This document shows positions 21,004 through 31,720 of a stretch of DNA of 64,000 bases, one piece after another. The notes beneath the pieces are model-generated. The model made no database searches. It saw only the letters and a list, made by a program, of their open reading frames with translations, and was not told where the DNA came from. The translations under genes were made by a program, and so were the position numbers. Origin of the DNA: Nothophaeocryptopus gaeumannii. Its lineage: Eukaryota; Ascomycota; Dothideomycetes; Mycosphaerellales; Mycosphaerellaceae. Numbering within the stretch: the first letter of the stretch is position 1; every line of letters starts with the position of its first letter. The stretch covers positions 310,001 through 374,000 of the forward strand of contig JASISA010000025.1 in assembly GCA_031771865.1 (NCBI GenBank), written 5' to 3'.

Positions 21004-21879
21004 ATGTCGACACAAACCACCACCCAAAGCCAGCAGAGCTTCGGCGTCTCAGAAGACATCCCAGTCCCCCGAGGCTCGACCAAATCCTCCCTCATCTTCT
21101 TCAAATCGCCAGTCGATGGCGCCCAACCCTTCAACTACGCCGGCGACTACCAAAACAACCCACCACATGGCATGCCACAAAAGAACTATGGCGAAGACAG
21201 CCACGAGATCGAGATTCAAGACATCCGCGGGCGAGAGTCTGAGTTCGATATGAACGAGCGAGGATTCGGAGTTCTACAAGGCATCTCTTCACACATGAAG
21301 AATGAAGATTTCAACGATGATGCGAAGATCGAGAAGACATATTACCCCGAGATCGAGAAGCTCCTACTCGACAAGGTGGAGGGTGCGCATAGGGTCTTCA
21401 TCTTCGACCACACCGTCCGTCGAAGCGATCCCAACGCAAAGCGAGCACCCGTCACTAGAGCACATATTGACCAAACAACCGAATCCGCCAACATGCGCGT
21501 TGACTTCCACATGGGCGACGATGCCGAAGAGCTGAAGAATGGTCGCGTCCGACTCATTAACGTCTGGCGACCGCTCAATGGACCCGTCGTCGCCTCTCCT
21601 CTCGCTTATGCCGATTCGCGATCTGTGCCAGACCAGGATATCGTACCGGTCGAGCACAGATATCCCGACCGCACAGGTGAGACTGCTGGTGTGAAGTATA
21701 CCGAGCGCGGACAGTGGTACTACTGGAGTGGCATGCAGAATGACGAAAGAATTCTGCTGCAATGCTACGATAGCAAAGATGGAGCGAGGACACCTCATTC
21801 GGCTTTCGTCGACTCCAGGACGCAGCCTGGGTGGCCAGGACGAGAGAGCATTGAGATCAGGACGCTGGTGTTCGGTTGA
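21004..21879 (+). CDS. CmcJ/AsaB-like (GA4-desaturase family) protein
   Basis: Single-exon, 291-residue protein. Family landmarks: KSSLIFFKSPVDGAQPFNY near the N-terminus, IQDIRGRESEFDMNERGF, HRVFIFDHTVRRSDPNAKRA, PVTRAHIDQT, a GRVRLINVWRPLNGPVVASP block, and the C-terminal QWYYWSGMQNDERILLQCYD followed by PHSAFVD. This is the fungal family related to CmcJ (cephamycin methoxylation partner) and AsaB, often labelled hydroxylase/desaturase. The conserved histidine of AHID, aspartate and later PHSAFVD histidine are candidates for metal binding, but the reaction of this member is unknown. Such genes often sit in secondary-metabolite clusters; here the neighbours are housekeeping genes (MTC1, MRM1), so a pathway role cannot be read from context. 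Confidence 0.82.
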   Translation: MSTQTTTQSQQSFGVSEDIPVPRGSTKSSLIFFKSPVDGAQPFNYAGDYQNNPPHGMPQKNYGEDSHEIEIQDIRGRESEFDMNERGFGVLQGISSHMKNEDFNDDAKIEKTYYPEIEKLLLDKVEGAHRVFIFDHTVRRSDPNAKRAPVTRAHIDQTTESANMRVDFHMGDDAEELKNGRVRLINVWRPLNGPVVASPLAYADSRSVPDQDIVPVEHRYPDRTGETAGVKYTERGQWYYWSGMQNDERILLQCYDSKDGARTPHSAFVDSRTQPGWPGRESIEIRTLVFG

Positions 21880-22228
21880 GCATTAGATTGGATGGAGGGA
21901 GGCGGTTTGAAGCATTTAGTTCGAAATTTATCTATTGTATGATCTAGTACGAAGCAATGTGATATATGAGAATACGCAGGGATGCTAAAGCTCTTCAAAC
22001 CGGAGGAATGCTCAACAACCCTACTGGTTTGCAACCTTGAAGTCTCCGTGCCAGAAGCCTTCACTGTTTCTGAAGGCACCCACTTGGTGCTCACGGCCGC
22101 TAACGGCTGTTTGGAAGCCTGTCGAAAACGTGGTTCACATGCTGAAGCTACCATGGGCACAAGCGAAATGCCAAGAGCTTCGAGTTACATGTAATGATAC
22201 ACTACTATACACTATGCACGCTTAAATG
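21880..22228. other. Convergent intergenic region
   Basis: About 350 bp between the 3' ends of the CmcJ-like gene and MRM1. Presumably both 3' UTRs. No gene recognised. Confidence 0.45.
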
Positions 22229-24442
22229 CTACATCTTTTGATCCTCGCCATCCTCCTCAACCTCCTTGCTCGGCGCCCCAAATCCAAGCTGACCCTCCTC
22301 AGCAACACCAGCAGGCTTCCGCAAGAACGCCTCCAACAACACACCAGTTGCAACACCAACATTCACACTATCCACACCCACATCCGGCGTCTCCTCACTC
22401 TTCGGTCCACCTTGTATCGACACGAATTGATCGGCGCGGGCCTTCAGATTCTCCCTCAGACCTTCGCCTTCGGCGCCAAGCATCAGAATACAAGGATGTT
22501 TGGCCAGCGGGCTAGATTCTGATATGGATGAAGTTGTGGCAAAGCGATCGGAGAAGTCACGAGATCCCCCAGAAGGAGGTGCGACTGAAGCGAAGATCTT
22601 CCAGCGGTATTTCTGAGAGTCGTGGACAAATTTACTCGGTTGTGGCAAGGAAAGCAACGTCACAGCTTCGCAGGCTCCGGAAGAAGCTTTCGCAACGACT
22701 GGAGACGAGATGTTCGCGCAGGTGTTCGTTGCGACTGCAACTGCGTCGACGCCGTAGAAGTGACATGTGCGGATTATGGAGCCCAAGTTCCCGGGATCGA
22801 TTATGCCGTCTACGAGGACGATGAAGGGATGGCGCCAGGTGCCTCCGAGGGCGGGGATTGTGCGTGGTGCGCCGTTGACTTTGGCGTCTTCGGCGCTTTG
22901 ATCGGCGAGGGTGACGGGGATGATGCCTTTCTGTGATTCTGGTTTGAAAAGGCTGAGGGTGGGAAGGGATGGGAGTTTGGATGCCTCCAGGACGACGCCA
23001 TTATGAGGTCGGTCTTCGGACATTCGGTCGAGAGTTGTTGTTTTGACGTCTTTGACGATGGCGACCTTGGCCTGCTTTGCGAGGGCCTCTAGCTCCTTTC
23101 GGGGTGACTCGCCAGAGTAGGTAGCTTCGAGACCTGATTCGCGTTCGAACTTTTGAGGGTGGATGTATAGCTTGTACAGCTTTCGATGTCCGGCACGCAG
23201 GGCGGCCACGACGCTGTTGTATCCGTAGACGAACTGACTCGCTGCCGTTGTGTAAGGAATAGAGACCGGGATGCCATCATTTTCCTCGTCGTCATCTCTC
23301 CTGTTCCTGGGTCTCCTAGTGTCTCTGTCTCGTGGTGTTTCAGATCTCTCGCGAGGTCGAGTGCTTGCTGCGTCCCTGTTAGGTCTGCCAGTTTGACCTT
23401 TACCGACAGCGAGATCAATGACTCCATCCCTCGTGACAAAGATGCCACTTTTCTTCCCATCCGAAGCGTTGCCTGCCAAGAACTCATCACCCTTGGCCTT
23501 CTTGTGGAATAGTGAAACTACAGCCTCGGCGGGTTCGTCATTCTCAAAAGTGCCAGTCGTTATGTGTGCATTGACCTCGCGGAGGACGCGTTTGACGTCT
23601 TGAGCAAGATCGCTAACACTCTCGCCGTTGGCTTCACGTTCCTGCATCAAGCGTGTGATGCGACATGCGTTTTTGATAGCCTTGAGGAGGCGCGTGCGTG
23701 GCTTGCGGTCAGACTGACCGTCGTCTTCTTCGGCATCTTCTTCGACATCTACTTCATCCTCCCAGAATGATGGTTTGCTTGGATATGGCTTGCGTTCCGT
23801 GCGATTTTCGGTTTGTGATCTGGCTGATTGAGGCCTGCCGAAAGACTGTTTCTCAACGTATGGTCTTCGTCCAGATGACTTCTCAGTGGCAAATCTTGAT
23901 GAGTCTTGTCTTTGAGCTGATCTTCTCTCCATGTAGGGTCTTCCCGAAGATGGTCTGCGGTAGCCGTCCTCGGCGGCCTTTCTGAAACGTTCTCGTCCAG
24001 CGCTGCGATCTGGCCTGTCGCGGAAATAGCTTGATGAGTCTTGTCTTGGAGCAGATTTCCTCTCCATGTATGATCTTCCGGCTGATGGTCTCCGGTCGCT
24101 ATCCTCGGCGACATCTCTGAAACGGTCTCGTCCAGCATTTCGAGTTGGCCTGTCGCGCAAATTAGTTCGTCCTGAAGACCGTTCATTGTCGACCTCGAAA
24201 CTGTCGCTGAGTCTTCTACGACCACCAGATGGGGCTCTCGATCTCGGTTCCAGACGCGATGGAGCTCTATCGCTTCTGAAGCGATCTCTACCTCCCCTTT
24301 TCGCCTCGCCTTCAGTCCTGGTCGACCGCAGGCCACTGTTGATGGCCGATGTTGTAGACACCCATGCTTGTTGATGGGTGTTAGCAGCTCGTGAGAATCG
24401 ACCTTGGAGGCAAATCCGTCTCTGCAAAATGGAGATGGACAT
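22229..24442 (-). CDS. MRM1: Mitochondrial rRNA 2'-O-ribose methyltransferase (SpoU/TrmH family)
   Basis: Single-exon, 737-residue protein. The N-terminus is basic with few acids (MSISILQRRICLQGRFSRAA), as expected of a mitochondrial presequence. A roughly 300-residue Arg/Ser-rich region follows with a 45-residue internal tandem repeat. The substrate-binding domain starts near FVYGYNSVVAALRAGHRKLY, and the SPOUT catalytic domain has motif 1 (VDGIIDPGNLGSIIRTCHFY), motif 2 (ILMLGAEGEGL) and motif 3 (VNVGVATGVLLEAFL). Motif 3 in most relatives reads LNVSVA; here the serine is glycine. Mrm1 methylates the peptidyl-transferase-centre guanosine of the large mitochondrial rRNA. The domain order and C-terminus are complete. 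The N-terminal extension is long compared with yeast Mrm1 but usual for filamentous ascomycetes. Confidence 0.9.
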   Translation of the reverse strand: MSISILQRRICLQGRFSRAANTHQQAWVSTTSAINSGLRSTRTEGEAKRGGRDRFRSDRAPSRLEPRSRAPSGGRRRLSDSFEVDNERSSGRTNLRDRPTRNAGRDRFRDVAEDSDRRPSAGRSYMERKSAPRQDSSSYFRDRPDRSAGRERFRKAAEDGYRRPSSGRPYMERRSAQRQDSSRFATEKSSGRRPYVEKQSFGRPQSARSQTENRTERKPYPSKPSFWEDEVDVEEDAEEDDGQSDRKPRTRLLKAIKNACRITRLMQEREANGESVSDLAQDVKRVLREVNAHITTGTFENDEPAEAVVSLFHKKAKGDEFLAGNASDGKKSGIFVTRDGVIDLAVGKGQTGRPNRDAASTRPRERSETPRDRDTRRPRNRRDDDEENDGIPVSIPYTTAASQFVYGYNSVVAALRAGHRKLYKLYIHPQKFERESGLEATYSGESPRKELEALAKQAKVAIVKDVKTTTLDRMSEDRPHNGVVLEASKLPSLPTLSLFKPESQKGIIPVTLADQSAEDAKVNGAPRTIPALGGTWRHPFIVLVDGIIDPGNLGSIIRTCHFYGVDAVAVATNTCANISSPVVAKASSGACEAVTLLSLPQPSKFVHDSQKYRWKIFASVAPPSGGSRDFSDRFATTSSISESSPLAKHPCILMLGAEGEGLRENLKARADQFVSIQGGPKSEETPDVGVDSVNVGVATGVLLEAFLRKPAGVAEEGQLGFGAPSKEVEEDGEDQKM
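23885..24154. repeat. Tandem 135-bp repeat encoding 45-residue Arg-rich units in MRM1
   Basis: Residues about 97-141 and 142-186 of MRM1 are two imperfect copies: each has DRP, RFR, AEDxxRRPSxGRxYMERxS and RQDSS in the same order. A third, shorter remnant (GRRPYVEKQSFGR) follows. Both nucleotide and protein levels are conserved, so the duplication is fairly recent. Confidence 0.85.
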
Positions 24443-24670
24443 CGCGTTAAGGAAGACTGAATCTGATACTGGAAGGAGTGCTTAAACTTCCCTCGGACAA
24501 ACTTCGGGTCAGGCACCAAGTCGCGTTCACCTCTCCAGCGGACCTCTCAATCAACTTCCCCTCCACCATCTCGACAAACGCACCGCCCGCCGCCCTGCGC
24601 ACCGCGTTCTGACCCGCCAGCGCGAATGTTCGACTTATAGACTGCTTTCTCTACCACCGAATCGCCCAAG
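24443..24670. promoter_or_regulatory. Divergent promoter region, MRM1 / Mit1-like gene
   Basis: Only 228 bp separate the two divergent start codons (24442 and 24671), so the promoters must overlap. The stretch is C-rich on the plus strand, and no TATA box is seen. Confidence 0.5.
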
Positions 24671-27600
24671 ATGGCCTTTCATTTCGACGCGCGAGGCGAC
24701 TCTTCTGACGAAGATGGCGGCGGAATCGACATCTCAACCTGGAAGACTGGTCCAGCTCGCGCGGGGGTCCCGAACAATGCGCCAGCTCCTGGTCCAGCTC
24801 CAGTCGCGCCTATGTTGGGAACGAATCTCGACGAAGACGACGAAGACAGCGGGACGTCCGATGTTGAAGCTTTCGCCAGCGGCCTTGATGTTGGTCGGAA
24901 ACGTAAAGACACCTCCGAAACGCGATCGCCCGCACCCGCCGCCTGTGGATTCCAAGCGATCAATGGCCAGCCCAGACTTTCGAATGCTGGATCTACGTAT
25001 AATCTCGATTCAGACGCGTCACCCGAGCCGATTGTAGTTGAAGAGGAGGAACGACCTAGACCTAAAGGAAAGAGCAGAGGAAAGAAGCTGGCTAGACAAT
25101 CGAGTGGTGACAATGTCCTCGTCGTGCGCATTTCTCGCGAAGAGGCGGAGGACCGAGACGACTATCAGGATATGACAGTAGGCGAGGATCGCGTTCGCCG
25201 TGTCTTCCATGAAACCGAAGATGATAGTGGGAATATCATCTACAGCGTGCAGTTTGGAGACTTCCACAACAAACAGGTACGTTCACTCACTTCCGGACCC
25301 TTTTTCCAAGTCATATTTGTCCTTCACCTTCTATGGCATTCTGCACCTGCTGTTCTTCACTTCACACTGCACAATGCGGCCTATACAGCGTCAGCTCGGC
25401 GTCTTAGAGCTTGTGATCAGCCGCGTTTGTATAGGCGGTTGTTTACCAACCAGCGTCACATGTCAATATCACATGGAGCGCTGTTGGAGTCGCCTAACCA
25501 TGTCTTGCACCTGTATAAATAGCACTTTTCCGTTCGCGACACAACCCTCGATCAACAGCAACCTTTCACTGCGACTACTCACCCTTCTGACGTCCTTCAT
25601 AGGTCCCATTCGAGGAGCTTCTCGACCTCGACAACGGTCAATACGCACTCGAAGAATACCAGAATAACCCGCCAGAGCTTGAGGAGGAAGACACGCAACG
25701 CAGACAACGTGGTCCACGCGGTCCACGCAGCAAGCGGAGCAGGACGTCGGCCATGTCGTCCTCACGTCCAAAAGCACGATCCACTCGCCATGTGGGCTTC
25801 GTGAGCACAGTGGACAACATTGACGGCAGCGACGTGGACGCATCCGAAGATGAATATCTGACCCCAGCTAAGTTTGCTGGCCGCAAGCGCAGACGCCAAG
25901 ATGTCTCTCAATATGTCGAAGAACCAGAGCCAGAGGACGAGTCTGAAGAGGAAGTAGAAGACTCTGATGACGAGCTTCAACGATCGACTCGCGGTCGCCC
26001 TCGCAGAGGCAAGCGGGCGCCAGCACCGACTGGTAGGTCCCATCGCACTCGCGCACGAAAGTCCAACAGGGCGACAGAGGAAGAAGAAGAGGATGAGGAG
26101 GAGGACGAAGATGACGACCTTCTTACATCCGACCTGCCTGGAGCCAAGAGACGCAAGACTGGGCGAAAGGGACGGCCGTCTCGGAAGTCTGAAGAGATCA
26201 GCACCCGGCAGAGCGGACGCTCCACCCGACATCAAGGAGGCATGCAAGAGCGAGAGGTTGATGACATCTACCGATCTGATTCTGACGCTCCACAAGACAA
26301 GCCGAAGCCCAAGACTCTCCTTGTCAAGGAAGTCTTCAAAGACTTGCCCAAGAACGATGAATTCCGGATGCGCCACAACCCATACTGTGATGTCTGCGGC
26401 GAAGGCACCGTGGTTGGTAAGATCATCCCCTGCCAAGGTTGCTCGCTGGTCTATCACAAGGCATGTCTTGGTCATCGGACTGGAAGAGAGCATCTCGTCA
26501 CAAAGATTGGCGAAGATGACTTTGTCCTTCAATGTCGACGATGTGTGGCCTATCCACAGAAGAAAGACCCATCAGCACCCGACCATGGCAAGTGCTCAGA
26601 GTGTCGGCAGCGCGGTGCTGCGTGCCGCCCATTCAGACCTCGCAAGGGCCCACAGCAAGAGCAAAAAGATCGCGACCTGAACGACGGCGTTGACCCCTCG
26701 TATCCAGTACCTGACGAGCTCATCAACAACATGGATAACGTCCTGTTCAGATGCACTCGCTGCTTCCGCGGCTTTCACTTCGAGCATTTGCCCTCCCGTG
26801 CTGATTACGACACAATGGAGACGGAGGCAGATCCTGAGCAGCGCTTTCGCGAATACAGCCGCGATTGGAAGTGCAAGGATTGCGTTGAAGCCCCGGCAAA
26901 GGTGTCCGGCATCATTGCGTGGCGACCAATCGACGAAGACGCTTACGATGCTGACGGTAGTTTCGAAGGCCTGAACGAGGAGTCGAAGGTGTATCTCGTG
27001 CGTTGGGAGGGAATGTCATACTTTCGTGCGCAGTGGATGCCTGGACCGTGGGTTTGGGGAGTTACCGCGAATGCTATGCGCAAAGCCTTCGCCAAGCGCG
27101 AAGATGCCCAGCACCCGAAGATGAGAACAGAAGACGCCATTCCTGAAGACTACCTTCGCACGGACATTGTCCTCGACATTCGGTTCACCAGCATCGTCGA
27201 CATTGGAACCGAAGAGATTGACAAAGCCAGAATTCGAGAAGTCGACAAGGCTTTGATCAAGTATAAGGGCCTGAGCTACGAGGACGCAGTGTGGGAGACG
27301 CCGCCATCTACAGAAGACGGTGAACGCTGGAGCGATTTCGTCATGGCTTACAACGACTGGGTTGCCGGCCGATACGTGCGTCAACCGAAGATCGGGGCTC
27401 TGAAAGCTCGTTTGGAGAAGGCTCGGAAAGACGACTTCCGGAACTTGGAGAAGACTGTACAGCCTGAGGGCTTGCAAGGTGGCAAGCTCATGGAGTACCA
27501 AATCCAAGGACTCAACTGGCTGTACTACAAGTGGTTCACCATGAAGAACGCCATCCTGGCAGACGAGATGGGTCTCGGCAAGACGATCCAGATCATCGGT

Positions 27601-30078
27601 TTCTTGGCAACTCTGGTGGCAGACCACAACTGTTACCCCTTCCTCGTGGTCGTGCCGAACTCGACTTGTCCCAATTGGCGCCGTGAGATCAAGCGCTGGG
27701 CACCTGGTCTCAGAGTCGTCGCTTATTATGGCTCTCGTGAAAGCAGAGACATGGCTACTCGTTATGAACTGTACCCCGAAGGTAGCAAAGACTTGCGATG
27801 CCACGTTGTCGTCACCAGTTACGACGCTGCAGCAGACGAGAACTGTCGCAAGTTCTTGAGAGGCGTGCCGTGGCAAGGACTTATCGTCGACGAAGGCCAG
27901 CGTTTGAAGAACGACAAGAACCAGCTGTATTCAGCCCTTGGCGCACTCAAGGCGCCATTCAAAATCCTGCTCACCGGTACGCCCTTGCAGAACAACCAGC
28001 GTGAGCTCTTTAACCTGCTCCACTTCTTGGATGACAGCTTCGATGCCGCAGCTCTCGAGCAAGAATATCAGGAACTCGATCAAAACAAGATTGCCTCGCT
28101 GCACGAGATGATTCGCCCATTCTTCCTGCGACGAACGAAGGCACAGGTGCTCACCTTCTTACCGCCTATGGCTCAGATAATTGTGCCAGTCAGCATGAGC
28201 ATCGTGCAAAAGAAGTTGTATCGAAGCATTCTCGCCAAGAATCCGGATCTGATGAAGGCCATCTTCAGCGCAGACGCCAGCCTGAAGCAAGGCGAGCGTG
28301 CAAGCTTGAGCAACATACTTATGCAGCTGCGAAAGTGTCTGTGCCATCCTTTTGTGTACAACAAGAGCATCGAGGATAGACACGTCGATATTGCATCCTC
28401 ACACCGCAATCTTGTTGATGCGAGCTCAAAGCTGAAGCTTTTGGAGCTTCTCCTTCCCAAATTGAAGGAGCGCGGTCACCGCGTGCTGATCTTCAGTCAA
28501 TTTCTCGAGATGCTTGACATGGTCGAAGATTTCATGGACGGCTTGCAGCTGCGGTATCAGCGTCTCGACGGCTCGATCAGCTCGTTGCAAAAGCAAAAGC
28601 GCATTGACGAGTTCAATGAGCCGGACTCGCCTTTATTTGCCTTCTTGCTGTCCACTCGCGCTGGGGGTGTCGGGATCAACCTGGCGACGGCGGACACAGT
28701 AATCATTTTGGACCCCGACTTTAATCCGCATCAGGACATTCAGGCTTTGTCTCGAGCGCATCGTATTGGCCAACAGAAGAAGGTGCTTTGCTTCCAGCTA
28801 GTTACACGACTGAGCGCCGAAGAGCGCATCATGCAGATTGGTCGCAAGAAGCTTGCCCTTGACCATGTCCTCATTCAAGAGATGGACGCAGATGATGCAG
28901 AGCAGAATGATCTGGTGTCTGTACTTCGCCACGGAGCGAGTGAGCTCTTTGAAGACTCTGGAGACCAGGACATCATCTACGATCCATCTAATGTCGAGCG
29001 CCTTCTGGACAGATCTCATATGGAAGACACCAAGGCTGGCGAGGACAAGACAGCTGAGACACAATTCTCGTTCGCCAGAGTATGGGCTAACGACGAGGCT
29101 GCTCTCCAAGACGCATCGATGATCGACGTCGCAGAGTCCGCACCTGACCCAGGTGTGTGGGCGAACATCCTCAAGGAGCGTGAGCGCCTTGCCGCAGAAG
29201 AGGCCACAGCCAAGGCAGAGGCTTTCGGACGTGGACGTCGTCAACGCACCAACATCGACTATACGGGCGAGGGCGCCGAAGAAGGCCTGGAGATCACCCC
29301 GATCAAGCGCCGGAAGAGACGCGAAGGTGGAGGCGGCGACAGTGATACTGACTTTCAAGCTGACGATAGCGCCGATGACGACGAGGCGGAAGCTGGTGAG
29401 GCAAATCTTGATTCCGGCGAGTTGGCAGATTTGGATCGCACCGGTACTAAAGATGGCATAGGCAAAAAGAAGTCAGGTAAGACTCCCCAAAAACCCACAG
29501 CGCTGCCAACCCCAGCAGCGACCCCAGCACAGAAGTCGAAGGCAGCCAAGACGCAGACTCCGAAGTCCGCGAAGACGCCGCAGTCGAAGGCTCCGGCGAC
29601 GACAGCACCAAAGAAAGCTCCCACGCCCCCGAAGAACCAGCCAAAGAAATCATCGTCGACGGCCAAAGCCTCTTCCAAATCAATTGAGAAGAAGGGCGGC
29701 GGCTTCCATGTCTTTATACCCGCGAACCCTCGTACGCCCAGAAAGACTGCGGCGAAGAAAGCTGCAGGAGAGGCAAAGAAGGGCGACGATCGTGCAGCAT
29801 CGAAGGCTTCGGATTTTACAGTGAAGAAGTCCTCGAACGCTGTAGGTCAGTCAGGTGGCTCGACGATTACTGCGCAAGCTCATGCTTCTTACATGAATGA
29901 GTCAAGCGGTAATGGCGAGCCGCCTACTTGGGACTGGAGCGGGCTTGACAGCATCGGCAAGACTGTCTCGGATCCCATCGTCCTTGATGACGATGATGAC
30001 GATGATGTCCCTGCGAAGTTCACACCAGCAGACCCGGATTCGCAAAAAGAAAACAATGTCTCTGCGAGCTCAGACTAA
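24671..30078 (+). CDS. MIT1: Mit1/CHD-type chromatin remodeling ATPase
   Basis: Exon 1 is 24671-25276. A 326-bp intron follows (GTACGT to ATAG), then exon 2 from 25603. To the stop at 30078 this gives 1693 residues. Domains in order: acidic/disordered N-terminus; a PHD finger near residues 460-520 (YCDVCGEGTVVGKIIPCQGC...HKACLGH) with further Cys pairs; chromodomain-like segments (VYLVRWEGMSY...WMPGPW and YKGLSYEDAVWETPP); the SNF2 ATPase from about 830 (YQIQGLNWLYYKW, DEMGLGKT, IVDEGQRLKND, LTGTPLQNN); and helicase C (STRAGGVGINLA, SRAHRIGQ). The Walker B box is DEGQ, not DEAH. The S. pombe homologue Mit1 is the remodeler of SHREC, which positions nucleosomes for heterochromatin silencing. 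A Lys/Pro/Ala-rich tail and an acidic DDDDDDD run precede the stop. The true C-terminus probably continues in the next feature. Confidence 0.88.
25277..25602 (+). other. Intron 1 of the Mit1-like gene (326 bp)
   Basis: Donor GTACGT and acceptor TTCATAG join HNKQ to VPFEELLDL in one frame. At 326 bp it is several times longer than the other introns in the window (40-120 bp). No coding sequence or RNA gene recognised within it. Confidence 0.75.
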
Positions 30079-30652
30079 GAATATTACAGACGTCCCGGCA
30101 TTCAAGCGCGCTATCGTCCCGCCACTTCGACCGACTCAACCTCAACCTCCTGCGAACACGATCACCAACGGAGCTGCGCAACAGAACGGTGAGACTACAA
30201 AGCAGCCACCACCTAGCGTTCATTGTCGTGCTTGTCAAGGATATCACCCGGTGGGCAGCTGCCCTCTCAAGCTCGCCGGCGTGGAGCATTGCAACCTGTG
30301 CGGCATGGCTCATTACGGACAAGCAAGAGTCTGCCCGCACATTCAATCGGAGACACAGGTAGTCCATCCTCCAACACTCTTCTTTGATCCTTTGCTGACT
30401 CCACCTCAGGTGCGAGCGATGCTTGAGGCTCTGAAGTACTCTAACGAACCGGAACATCTGGTCAACGAAGCCAAGCGGTACCTGCGCGGTCTAAAGGGTA
30501 ACCTGGTGCAACTCAAAAAGCAGAAAGAAGCGAAGCAACATGCGCAGAGAGAGGCGTATGCTGCACAACAGTTTCAGCCGCCACAGCCGAGCTACGGACA
30601 GCAGACGAACTACGGCGTTCCTGCGTGGCAGCAACAGCAGCCGCAGTACTAA
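30074..30652 (+). CDS. C-terminal zinc-finger exons of the Mit1-like gene (different frame)
   Basis: Just downstream of the apparent stop at 30078, in the +1 frame, lies the fungal Mit1 C-terminal zinc-finger domain: VPAFKRAIVPPLRP, then VHCRACQGYHPVGSCPLKLA and GVEHCNLCGMAHYGQARVCP with regularly spaced Cys and His, and then RAMLEALKYSNEPEHLVNEAKRY. A 51-bp in-frame intron (30359-30409, GTAGTC to CTCAG) separates ETQ from VRAML. A Q-rich tail ends at 30652. The link to the preceding exon is unclear. Candidates are an intron with weak donor at 30007 ending at the AG of 30073, or donor GTAATG at 29909 ending at the AG of 30089; both keep the frame. It has no start of its own, so I read it as the end of the remodeler and not as a separate gene. 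Confidence 0.72.
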   Translation, partial: TKNITDVPAFKRAIVPPLRPTQPQPPANTITNGAAQQNGETTKQPPPSVHCRACQGYHPVGSCPLKLAGVEHCNLCGMAHYGQARVCPHIQSETQVVHPPTLFFDPLLTPPQVRAMLEALKYSNEPEHLVNEAKRYLRGLKGNLVQLKKQKEAKQHAQREAYAAQQFQPPQPSYGQQTNYGVPAWQQQQPQY

Positions 30653-30766
30653 AAGGCCGACACGAGAATAGCAATGTGGTAATGAGGGGAAGTCTAAGGT
30701 TCTTTGCATCATGATACCCCAAGAAGTCAATGGACTGTGCACCTCGTCCTGTCGATTTGTCCGCTC

Positions 30767-31720
30767 TCAAGGCAAACTCAGCTTTGACTTCAACAAGTCC
30801 TTGCTGACAATCTCCTCCTTCCTCTGTACCAGTTCCTCTACATCCCATTTCGCACTCAACAGCCTGCCACCCAACCATCCCTTTTCCTGTTGACTCCCGT
30901 CTTTCGTCAACCATACACACCAAGCACCACATAGATCTGGAGAGTCTGTTAGATAGGGTCTGAATGAATCAGGTGTGGTTTCGTCGGCCATTTCTGACAA
31001 TACCGCGCCGGGATGCACAGCATAAGTCGCTATTCCCTCGGAGGCATACTGCTCATGAACGTACTCCAATAACCTCAACTGAGCCAATTTGCTCACGCAA
31101 TATTGCGCATTTGCGATAGGGCCCCGAATTATTAAGCTGGCCAGGCTGGAGACGCCGATGAATGCTTTTGCTCCATCTTTGGTTACCAGCAACAGAGGGA
31201 TCAGATGTTTTGCACAATGAAAAGTCCCCACGTAGTTCACATTTGTTGCGTTGAAGAATGTGCTCGGGTCGGTTTCGTGGAGTTTGAGGATTACGGGGCC
31301 TGAGTAACCGGAGTTTACGATTGCTACGTCGAGGCGTCCAAAGCGAGACTGATTCTTTGCGGCGAGGGATTCCACGGATTCGGAGGATGTGATATCGCAA
31401 CTAACAATCTCAATCTCCAAGTCCTTATTCGAGGCCACTTCGCGACACTTGGTAGCCGTCTCCTCCAATCCAGAGATCCGTCTCGAAGCGAGGACGAGGC
31501 CTGAGGCGCCTGCTTTTGCGTAGGCCAGAGCGACGCCAGCTCCGATTCCGCCTGAGGCGCCCACGACGCAGACGACGAAAGGAGTTGGGAGGCGGACTTT
31601 GGTTGGATCGATGGAGGCGGAAGGGAAGGAGTGAGAGGTTGGTGTGATTGTGCCTGTGCCGCGGGTTCCCCAGTCGTCTGCGAATTTGCGGGGAGGTGTC
31701 GTAGAGGTAGTAGTTGACAT
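30767..31720 (-). CDS. Short-chain dehydrogenase/reductase (classical SDR)
   Basis: 317 residues from ATG 31720 (MSTTTSTTPPRKF). A longer frame to 31831 adds 37 residues unlike the family, and the inner start is preferred. The cofactor-binding glycine motif is VGASGGIGAGVALAYAKAGA, with the Rossmann fold continuing as LVLASRR. The strand-4 motif NAG is NSG here (AIVNSGYSG). The catalytic Tyr and Lys are in AQYCVSKLAQLRLLEY with the Ser in GVSSLAS. YAVHPGAVLSEMA is the usual nucleotide-binding loop after the active site. NAD(P)-dependent oxidoreductase of unknown substrate. It lies tail-to-tail with the Mit1-like gene, whose end is about 115 bp away. Confidence 0.87.
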   Translation of the reverse strand: MSTTTSTTPPRKFADDWGTRGTGTITPTSHSFPSASIDPTKVRLPTPFVVCVVGASGGIGAGVALAYAKAGASGLVLASRRISGLEETATKCREVASNKDLEIEIVSCDITSSESVESLAAKNQSRFGRLDVAIVNSGYSGPVILKLHETDPSTFFNATNVNYVGTFHCAKHLIPLLLVTKDGAKAFIGVSSLASLIIRGPIANAQYCVSKLAQLRLLEYVHEQYASEGIATYAVHPGAVLSEMADETTPDSFRPYLTDSPDLCGAWCVWLTKDGSQQEKGWLGGRLLSAKWDVEELVQRKEEIVSKDLLKSKLSLP

